Program-made: the position numbers and the translations under genes | From: an uncultured Olsenella sp. | GTDB lineage: Bacteria; Actinomycetota; Coriobacteriia; Coriobacteriales; Atopobiaceae | Direction of reading: 5' to 3' | Assembly: GCA_947253595.1 (NCBI GenBank) | Contig: CAMXZR010000003.1 | Location: forward strand, 1 to 46,921 | DNA: 46,921 nucleotides | In this document: one piece after another, positions 41,378 to 46,921 of the stretch | How the letters are laid out: every line of letters starts with the position of its first letter | Numbering within the stretch: position 1 is the stretch's first letter | Notes under the pieces: generated by a model | What the model was told of the DNA's origin: nothing | The model's database searches: none | What the model saw: the letters and a program-made list of their open reading frames with translations, nothing else

Positions 41378-42745
41378 ATGAAGCAGACCAGGCCATACCC
41401 CCAGGCGGTCGTGAGCCGCAAGGCAGCCCGATCCCTGAGGGCGGGCCATCCCTGGGTCTTCGAGGGAGAGGTCCTGGGGCTCAGGCCATCTCCTCTGGAC
41501 GGCCGGAAGGCCGCGAACGGCTGCGCCGTCGACCTCTTCGAGAAGAACGGCTCATGGCAGGGGGTAGGGCTCCTCTCGCTCGAGAGCAAGATCCGCGTGC
41601 GCGTGGTGAGCCGCAACGCCAACGACCGCTTGGACGCGGCGTTCTGGTGGCGCAAGCTCCGCTGGTCCTGGGAGCATCGAAAGCTCGTCATGGGCTCTAG
41701 GGCCCTTCCCGGCGGCGAGCCCGACACGAGCTGCTGTCGGCTGCTCTTCTCCGAAGCCGACGCCTTCCCTGGCCTCGTCGTGGACCGCTACGAGGACGTG
41801 CTCGTGGCCCAGGTAGGCACCATCGGCATGGAGCTCCTGAGGCCCACCCTCTTCCCGCTCCTGGCACGGATGCTAGAGGAGGACGGGACGCGCGTCCGCG
41901 GCATCTACGAGCGCTCGGACTCACCCGCCCGACAGAAGGAGGGGCTCGAGCCCCGCAAGGGCTGGTACGACTTCCTGGCTCCCGGTGCCGTCGACCCTCA
42001 GGCGCTCGAAGCGAGCGGGGGAACGCTGGGAGATGAGCTCATGCGCGCACCCGGAAGCACCCGGCTCGTGGTGCGCGAGAACGGGCTTTCTTTCGACCTC
42101 GACATAGAGAACAGCCAGAAGACCGGCTTCTTCCTCGATCAGAAGTACAACAGACGGGCCGTGCGGCAGGTCAGCAGGGGACGGCGCGTGCTCGACTGCT
42201 TCTGCCACGTGGGCCCCTTCGGGCTGAACGCTGCGGCGGGCGGGGCCGAGTTCGTGCGCTGCGTGGACGTGAGCCAGACGGCGATTGACCTGGCTGCGCG
42301 CAACGCCCGGATCAACCGGCTCGAATCGGGCGAGGACGGAACGCCGCGCATGGGCTTCACCCAGGCCAACGTCCTCGAGTACCTGCCGGGGCTCTTACAT
42401 GACAAGGCACGCCTGCGTTCGGAGGGAGGCCCCTTCGACCTCATCGTGCTGGACCCGCCCGCCTTCACCAAGAGCCGCCGGACCATAGACCACGCCATGG
42501 GCGGCTACCGCCAGATCAACCAGGATGCCATGAGGCTGCTTCCCCGCGGCGGCTACCTGGCGACCTGTAGCTGCAGCCACTTCATGTCGCGTGACCTCCT
42601 GGCGAAGGCCATCGCGGAGGCGGCGCACGGGGCGGGCGTGCAGCTGCGCCAAGTCGAGGAGCGCCAGCAGGCACCAGACCATCCCATACTCTGGGGCGTT
42701 CCCGAGACCCATTACCTGGACTTCTTCATCTTCCAGCTGGTGTAG
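41378..42745 (+). CDS. RlmI/YccW-type 23S rRNA cytosine-5 methyltransferase
   Basis: This class I SAM-dependent methyltransferase has an N-terminal PUA domain. The 455 residues show SRKAARSLRAGHPWVFEGEV (PUA), the central EEHUD-like domain, FFLDQKYNRR, SAM motif VLDCFCHVGPFGLNAA (271-286), LDPPAF (358-363) and TCSCSHFM (396-403) with the candidate nucleophile cysteine. The family methylates C1962 of 23S rRNA in E. coli; the exact base here is inferred. The ATG at 41378 follows AGAAGGGG. It is longer than E. coli RlmI (396), mainly from a region around residues 185-225. It lies 122 bases after the helicase gene and may be co-transcribed with it. Confidence 0.92.
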   Translation: MKQTRPYPQAVVSRKAARSLRAGHPWVFEGEVLGLRPSPLDGRKAANGCAVDLFEKNGSWQGVGLLSLESKIRVRVVSRNANDRLDAAFWWRKLRWSWEHRKLVMGSRALPGGEPDTSCCRLLFSEADAFPGLVVDRYEDVLVAQVGTIGMELLRPTLFPLLARMLEEDGTRVRGIYERSDSPARQKEGLEPRKGWYDFLAPGAVDPQALEASGGTLGDELMRAPGSTRLVVRENGLSFDLDIENSQKTGFFLDQKYNRRAVRQVSRGRRVLDCFCHVGPFGLNAAAGGAEFVRCVDVSQTAIDLAARNARINRLESGEDGTPRMGFTQANVLEYLPGLLHDKARLRSEGGPFDLIVLDPPAFTKSRRTIDHAMGGYRQINQDAMRLLPRGGYLATCSCSHFMSRDLLAKAIAEAAHGAGVQLRQVEERQQAPDHPILWGVPETHYLDFFIFQLV

Positions 42746-42829
42746 CGGCACCCCTCTCGCCCGCTCTCGCCTGCGTCGAAGCGTCCACGCACCAACGCGG
42801 GCGGCGGGGAGCGGCGGGCCTGCGGGCCG

Positions 42830-43813
42830 TCACTCGTCTCCGAAGTCCTCCTCGAGGATGGCGGCAAGCACGTCCGCGTCCAGGTTGCCTCCGCTGATCA
42901 CCAGGGCGACGTTGCGTCCGCCCACGAGCTCCGGATGCTCGCGCACTGCGGCGACGACCATGGCGCTGCCCGGCTCGATGCTCAACTGCTCCCGGCTCAC
43001 CATGAACTTGAAGGCGGAGCGGATGGACCTCTCGCTCACTATGATCATCTGGTCGAGGAGGTCTGGAAGCATGTCGAAGGCGATCTGGCCCACGCCACCC
43101 ACTATGGCCTCGCAGACGGTCCGCCCGGAGGTTGGATACCGGTTGTAGCAGACCCCGTCGCGCAGGGACTGCAGCATGGCAGGGCAGGCGCTGGTCTGCA
43201 CGCCCACGATACGCACGTCGGGCCTCATCGCCTTCGCGATGGTGGCGATACCCGTGATGAGTCCGCCGCCGCCCACGGGAACGACGATGGTGTCGATGTC
43301 CGGGTTCTGCTCCAGGATCTCGAGGCCGATGGTCCCCTGACCGCAGTACACGCGCGGGTCGTACTCGTAGGGGTCCACGAAGAACATCTCGTTGCGGTCG
43401 ATGTAGTTGATGCCCAGCGTGATGGAATCGTCGTAGTCCGACCCCAGCATCATGGAGCGGGCTCCGTAGTAGCGGATGCGGTCGGTCTTGGAGTGGGGCG
43501 TTCCCATGGGGACGACCACCATGCAGTCGCGAATTCCCAGTTCGCGCGCGGCATATGCGACGGCGACGCCATGGTTTCCGGTCGAGACCGTTCCAACGCC
43601 GTGCAGTCGCTCGCGTTCGCTCAGGCGTGACATGGTGTTGTAGGCGCCGCGTATCTTGAAGCTCTTGCCAATCTGCTGGCTCTCGAGCTTGAAGTAGTAG
43701 TGCGTCTCGCCCCAGTTGAGGTAGACGGCCTCCTCGAGCGGGGTCCTGCGCACGTGCTCGCGGATGAGCCCATAGGCGTCGCGTACGTCGTCTGCGTCGA
43801 ACCACTTGCCCAT
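42830..43813 (-). CDS. Threonine dehydratase-like PLP enzyme without regulatory domain
   Basis: This fold-type II PLP enzyme of 327 residues has the Schiff-base lysine in GKSFKIRGAYN (Lys53), STGNHGVAVAYAA for substrate binding, VPVGGGGLITG for the PLP phosphate, and ALVISGGNLD at the end. It most resembles catabolic threonine/serine dehydratase (TdcB) or serine racemase; no C-terminal ACT domain follows, so feedback by isoleucine is unlikely. The ATG at 43813 (MGKWFDADDV) follows AAGGGTC; an earlier GTG-type start is unsupported. Substrate between Thr and Ser is unresolved. It is not in an obvious operon; it converges on the methyltransferase gene. Confidence 0.9.
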   Translation of the reverse strand: MGKWFDADDVRDAYGLIREHVRRTPLEEAVYLNWGETHYYFKLESQQIGKSFKIRGAYNTMSRLSERERLHGVGTVSTGNHGVAVAYAARELGIRDCMVVVPMGTPHSKTDRIRYYGARSMMLGSDYDDSITLGINYIDRNEMFFVDPYEYDPRVYCGQGTIGLEILEQNPDIDTIVVPVGGGGLITGIATIAKAMRPDVRIVGVQTSACPAMLQSLRDGVCYNRYPTSGRTVCEAIVGGVGQIAFDMLPDLLDQMIIVSERSIRSAFKFMVSREQLSIEPGSAMVVAAVREHPELVGGRNVALVISGGNLDADVLAAILEEDFGDE

Positions 43814-43929
43814 GACCCTTAGCCCCTTCGCCCGGAATACAGACAAAGATACTTCACCACTGAATAAACGGGAAGAAAAATGGCATCGACTCGGCGGACG
43901 AGAGGATACGCGGCAGGACCAACGCAGTC

Positions 43930-44439
43930 CTAGACGTTGGAGGCGGCATCTCTCGCGGCGCGGCGTTCCATGCGGCGGTCACGGAAGAAGTCACGGAGCA
44001 GCTGGGCGCACTCCTCCCGCAGCACGCCCCCATCCACCTCGAACTCGTGGTTCAGGCGTCCGTCGTGGCTCACGTCGTAGAGGGTGCCCAGGGCGCCACC
44101 CTTGGGGTCGGGAGCGCCATACACGCAGCGGTCTATGCGCGCGTTGACCATGAGGCCCGCGCACATGAGGCAGGGTTCCAGCGTCACGTAGGCCGTGCAG
44201 CCCGTCAGGCGCCAGCGCCCGAGCTCCCTCGAGGCGTCTACCAGGGCGCTGAACTCGGCGTGGGCGGAGGGGTCGTGGTCGAGCTCGCGACGGTTGCGGC
44301 CGCGCGCTACCACCCTCCCATCGCAGACCACCACGGCGCCGATGGGCACCTCACCCTCGAGCGCGGCGCGCCGAGCCTCGGTGATTGCCTCGCGCATGAA
44401 GGCCTCGTCCGCCCCGGACAGGTCATCGTCCTCGACCAT
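43930..44439 (-). CDS. tadA: tRNA-specific adenosine deaminase
   Basis: It deaminates A34 of tRNA-Arg(ACG) to inosine. The 169-residue protein has the cytidine-deaminase zinc site: His60-Ala-Glu62 in SAHAEFSAL, and Cys90/Cys93 in TLEPCLMCAG. IGAVVVCDGRVVARGRNRRE and YGAPDPKGGALGT are family segments. The ATG at 44439 follows GGGAGG at 4 bases; the frame extends upstream into the tRNA promoter region without a better start. It is divergent from tRNA-Ser and the two upstream regions overlap. Confidence 0.95.
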   Translation of the reverse strand: MVEDDDLSGADEAFMREAITEARRAALEGEVPIGAVVVCDGRVVARGRNRRELDHDPSAHAEFSALVDASRELGRWRLTGCTAYVTLEPCLMCAGLMVNARIDRCVYGAPDPKGGALGTLYDVSHDGRLNHEFEVDGGVLREECAQLLRDFFRDRRMERRAARDAASNV

Positions 44440-44460
44440 CGTCCTCCCGCCTTCCCTCAT

Positions 44461-44489
44461 TTGCATGGTCTCATGCGCTAGGATATATC
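44461..44489 (+). promoter_or_regulatory. Promoter of tRNA-Ser
   Basis: TTGCAT (44461-44466) and TATATC (44484-44489) are separated by exactly 17 bases, and the tRNA begins 12 bases after the -10 box. It is the clearest sigma-70-type promoter in the window. Confidence 0.7.
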
Positions 44490-44500
44490 CGCGCATCCCC

Positions 44501-44590
44501 GGAGGGGTGGCAGAGTGGTTGAATGCAGCGGTCTTGAAAACCGTCGAGCGGTACCCCGTTCCGAGGGTTCGAATCCCTCCCCCTCCGCCA
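44501..44590 (+). tRNA. tRNA-Ser (anticodon UGA)
   Basis: This is a 90-base class II tRNA. The acceptor stem GGAGGGG pairs with CCCCTCC, followed by discriminator G and an encoded CCA (44588-44590). The anticodon TGA (44535-44537) sits in the loop CTTGAAA between GCGGT and ACCGT arms (one G-U closure). A long variable arm follows, and the T-loop TTCGAAT lies between GAGGG and CCCTC. Serine identity follows from anticodon and the long arm; it decodes UCA and probably other UCN codons. Confidence 0.97.
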
Positions 44591-44736
44591 TGCGATTCCT
44601 GTCGCGACCTGCGTTGACCCAGTCCGCATGGTCACCCCGCGTGTGACACGGTACCTTCTCGCACCATATCAGCAGTCCCCATGGGGCCGCCAACCGCCAA
44701 GCACCCCGCTCGGGACCAAGCGACCCTTGCTCTGGG

Positions 44737-44742
44737 TATACT
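44737..44742 (+). promoter_or_regulatory. Candidate -10 box of lemA
   Basis: TATACT lies 37 bases upstream of the lemA start codon; no good -35 hexamer is visible. Confidence 0.4.
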
Positions 44743-44779
44743 TATCGAACAGGTCACGTGCTGCGAGAAGGGAATCGCC

Positions 44780-45331
44780 ATGACACTCGCCATAATCATC
44801 ATCGCCATCATCGTGGTGGTGGGAATCTGGTTCGTCTCGATCTACAACGGTATCGTCCAGAAGAACAACCGCTGCGACAACGCATGGGAGACTATCGACA
44901 CGCAGCTCCAGCGCCGCAACGACCTAATCCCCAACCTGGTCGAGGTCGTTAAGGGCTACGCCAGCCACGAGTCCCAGACCCTGGAGGCAGTGATCAGGGC
45001 CCGCTCCGCCGTGAGCTCCGCCGTCACCCCCGAAGACAAGATGGCTGCCTCCAACCAGCTGTCCCAGACCCTTGGCCACCTCTTTGCTGTCGCCGAGTCC
45101 TACCCCGAGCTCAAGGCCAACACTAACTTCCAGCAGCTCCAGGGAGACCTGACCGACACCGAGAACCGCATCAGCTACGCGCGGCAGAGCTTCAACGACT
45201 GCGTGCTTGAGTACAACAACTCCGTCACCACCTTCCCTGGCAACATCGTCGCCGGCTCCAAGTTCCCCCGCCGCAAGGGCTTCGAGGCCACCGACGCCTC
45301 GGTGCGCCAGGCCCCGCAGGTCAAGTTCTAG
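44780..45331 (+). CDS. lemA: LemA family membrane protein
   Basis: The 183-residue protein has an N-terminal hydrophobic helix (about 2-21, MTLAIIIIAIIVVVGIWFV) then the LemA helical domain: IYNGIVQKNNRCDNAWETID, QLQRRNDLIPNLVEVVKGYA and YNNSVTTFPGNIVAGS are diagnostic. It is probably membrane-anchored with the helical bundle outside. LemA function is not established; in some bacteria it pairs with a TPM-domain or HtpX gene, neither of which is adjacent here. The ATG at 44780 follows AGAAGGGAA. It ends ahead of a very strong hairpin shared with the histidine-triad gene. Confidence 0.95.
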   Translation: MTLAIIIIAIIVVVGIWFVSIYNGIVQKNNRCDNAWETIDTQLQRRNDLIPNLVEVVKGYASHESQTLEAVIRARSAVSSAVTPEDKMAASNQLSQTLGHLFAVAESYPELKANTNFQQLQGDLTDTENRISYARQSFNDCVLEYNNSVTTFPGNIVAGSKFPRRKGFEATDASVRQAPQVKF

Positions 45332-45373
45332 AAATCGCGGGCCAAGGCGCAAGTCTCGCGCTCGCACAAACAA

Positions 45374-45403
45374 GGGCCCGGCCGGAGCGCTCCGGCCGGG
45401 CCC
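45374..45403. terminator. Strong palindromic terminator between lemA and the histidine-triad gene
   Basis: GGGCCCGGCCGGA pairs perfectly with its complement around GCGC (13 bp), followed on the plus strand by TTTCTTC. It lies 43 bases past the lemA stop and 43 bases past the stop of the opposing gene, so it can serve both. Confidence 0.9.
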
Positions 45404-45445
45404 TTTCTTCGTGCCGTGGGGGATGGCGATGGCCTTGCCGTAGAC

Positions 45446-46921
45446 CTAGGCCTCCGCGGTTGCAGGGGCCGGAGCGGCGGACGTCTCGGGCTGAGGCTCC
45501 GCAGGAGGGACCTCTGTATGAGCGGACTCCTCGGACTCCTCCCCGGCAGCCGCCTTCGAGTCCGTCAGCTCCTCCTCGGCAGCGGAATCGCTCCCGGAAT
45601 CGTCGGCCTCGTCCGAGCGGTCGTCTTGGTCTTCCCCTGACTCTGCCTCACCCTCTTCGTGGGACTCGTCAGCCTCATCGGAACCCTGCTTCCCCTCTTC
45701 CTCCTTGGACTCCCCTGCGAAGTGGTTCTTGAAGTCATAGGTCGTGCCGTTAATCATGACGGTTCCGTCGTCGTTGAAGACGGTGCTCTTCAGGGGGGCA
45801 TAGGGCAGGTCGAGCAGGATGTCCTCGAACTCGTCACGCGTCATTCCATAGAGGGCGCTGTACTTCTCGATGATCTGATCATCGCTCATCCCCTCGTTGC
45901 CGCTGTGCGCCTGAGCCTCCTCGATGGAGACGCCGGGGTAGCGGTCCTTGGGATTGCGGGTCAGGGTGTCAAACGAGCCGTCGTCGTAGTAGACGATCCA
46001 GACGCTTCCGTCATGCACGATGCGCGTGACCTTCTTCTCGGCAGGGGCGTCGTCCTCTGACCCGCCGTGCTCGTGATGCTCCTCTCCCTTGCCGCCCACG
46101 ATGTCGGAGTCGGAGCCCCAGCCGTCCTTGCCCTTGGGGCGGGCCTCGGGGTGCTCGACCAGGTACTTGAGGGTGGCAACGACCTCGCGCGGGTCATGCC
46201 CATGGAAGCTCTCGTCGCCATACCTGCAGAGCTGGATGATGGTCTCGATGGAGACGTGGTGGTAGTGGCTGTGATGGGGGATGACGAAGCCGCCCTCCTC
46301 CTTGTCGTAGCCTATCGTGTGGATGACGTTTCCGTAGGTGATGTCCTCGAGGGGGACCATGAGCCTACCCGTGATCTCCTCGTAGGTGAAGGTCTCTCCG
46401 GGCTTGAGGGGCTCGAAGTGATGTCCTTGGTTGGGGTCGTATTCGGTGATCTTGATGCCGGGATACAGGCCGGAGGGGTCCTGGTGGGTCACGGTCTCGC
46501 TGCCGTCGGCGTGGTGAATGTGCCAGTGGTCCTCGTGGTGCTCGATGCTCACGACGCGCTTGGGGTCGTTCTCGTCCTGCTCGATCGGAGTCACAGGGTC
46601 AGAGGGCTTCTCGGGCGTGGCACCACCATGTTCGCCGCCGTGCTTGCCGCCGGTCGTTCCACCCTGCGTGCCGTCGTGCTTGCCGCCGTCACCATGCTTG
46701 CCAACGTAGGTTCCCACCTTGATTCCGGGGAAGGCACCAGAGGGGTCCTCTCGACAGATGAACTCGGTGCCGTCAGCCGTGTAGGCGTGATAGTGGTCGT
46801 CATGCTTCAGAATCTTGACAATGGGCTTGCTCCTGAGTTCGTCGAGGCTCACCACCTGGACGAACTTGAGCTGTTGCTTGCCTGCGCCCGAACCGCCTTC
46901 GGAGGATCCGGGGTGCACGGG
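45446..46921 (-). CDS. Histidine-triad (Pht-like) surface protein, C-terminal part; start lies beyond the right edge
   Basis: The visible 491 codons contain HxxHxH histidine triads (HDDHYH, HEDHWHIHH, HSHYHH) like the zinc-binding pneumococcal Pht proteins. Three related segments share an x-x-V-H/D...Y-x-DGS/T...P-x-x-x-YPGI/V pattern: 46706-46822, 46442-46558 and 45923-46033; the third has lost the histidines. His/Gly-rich stretches (KHGDGGKHDG, EHHEHGG) link them, and an acidic Glu/Asp/Ser tail of about 90 residues closes the protein. No membrane anchor was seen in this part. The likely role is zinc capture at the surface, inferred from the motif. No stop precedes the edge, so the N-terminus and any signal peptide are outside. 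Confidence 0.85.
   Translation of the reverse strand, partial: PVHPGSSEGGSGAGKQQLKFVQVVSLDELRSKPIVKILKHDDHYHAYTADGTEFICREDPSGAFPGIKVGTYVGKHGDGGKHDGTQGGTTGGKHGGEHGGATPEKPSDPVTPIEQDENDPKRVVSIEHHEDHWHIHHADGSETVTHQDPSGLYPGIKITEYDPNQGHHFEPLKPGETFTYEEITGRLMVPLEDITYGNVIHTIGYDKEEGGFVIPHHSHYHHVSIETIIQLCRYGDESFHGHDPREVVATLKYLVEHPEARPKGKDGWGSDSDIVGGKGEEHHEHGGSEDDAPAEKKVTRIVHDGSVWIVYYDDGSFDTLTRNPKDRYPGVSIEEAQAHSGNEGMSDDQIIEKYSALYGMTRDEFEDILLDLPYAPLKSTVFNDDGTVMINGTTYDFKNHFAGESKEEEGKQGSDEADESHEEGEAESGEDQDDRSDEADDSGSDSAAEEELTDSKAAAGEESEESAHTEVPPAEPQPETSAAPAPATAEA

Overview
This window is a stretch of high-GC chromosome packed with housekeeping genes. Gene content and signals point to an actinobacterium, most probably a host-associated anaerobe of the class Coriobacteriia (Olsenella/Atopobium type). 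The evidence is an HspR-controlled dnaK-grpE-dnaJ-hspR operon, strong GC bias, a kinase-less PASTA membrane protein, a peptidase T/YfcC permease pair, and a surface-type histidine-triad protein. The taxon is an inference from family knowledge; no 16S gene is present. I see no phage, insertion sequence, integron or CRISPR array.

Layout. 1-4358 (minus strand): F-type ATP synthase genes in the order small membrane protein-atpB-atpE-atpF-atpH-atpA-atpG, with atpG cut by the left edge. 4562-9281 (minus): upp, rpiB, a fused prmC/tsaC, prfA and rpmE, i.e. nucleobase salvage and translation termination; the PrmC half should methylate the GGQ glutamine of the neighbouring RF1. 9482-10273 (plus): coaX, converging on a degenerate biotin-ligase-like gene; then (minus) a folP-folK fusion and a sirtuin. 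13161-15113 (plus): a patatin-like hydrolase and exonuclease III. 15128-21764 (minus): PHP phosphoesterase, aminotransferase, ftsH, hpt and tilS. 21907-24748 (minus): pepT with a YfcC-type permease, a likely peptide/amino-acid use operon. 25053-35348: a heat-shock region with hsp20, clpB and dnaK-grpE-dnaJ-hspR, interrupted by two small orphan genes and a PASTA membrane protein. 35691-46921: a YfcE-type phosphoesterase, an HTH/membrane regulator, metA, an OMP-decarboxylase-superfamily protein, a DEAD-box helicase, an RlmI-type methyltransferase, a threonine dehydratase-like enzyme, tadA, tRNA-Ser(UGA), lemA and a partial histidine-triad protein.

Regulatory signals. Four inverted repeats of 7-N7-7 architecture (arms near TCTAAGT / ACTTAGA) lie upstream of dnaK, clpB and (twice) hsp20. 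They are the best candidates for the HspR operators of this organism and differ from the textbook HAIR arms. GC-rich hairpins, mostly without long U-tracts, close most transcription units. An 82-bp element with inverted ends occurs twice, upstream of exoA and of metA, with identical length and spacing.

Most promising for a second look: the duplicated 82-bp element; the HAIR variants; a helicase with a roughly 150-residue arginine/lysine-rich insert between motifs I and Ia; a biotin-ligase fold lacking the biotin-binding motif next to coaX; an OMP-decarboxylase-type protein with DxKxxH in place of DxKxxD; an ATP synthase b subunit with a signal-peptide-like start; and a PHP enzyme with a cysteine-rich N-terminus and two well-placed translation starts. 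Nothing here amounts to a clearly new multi-gene system.
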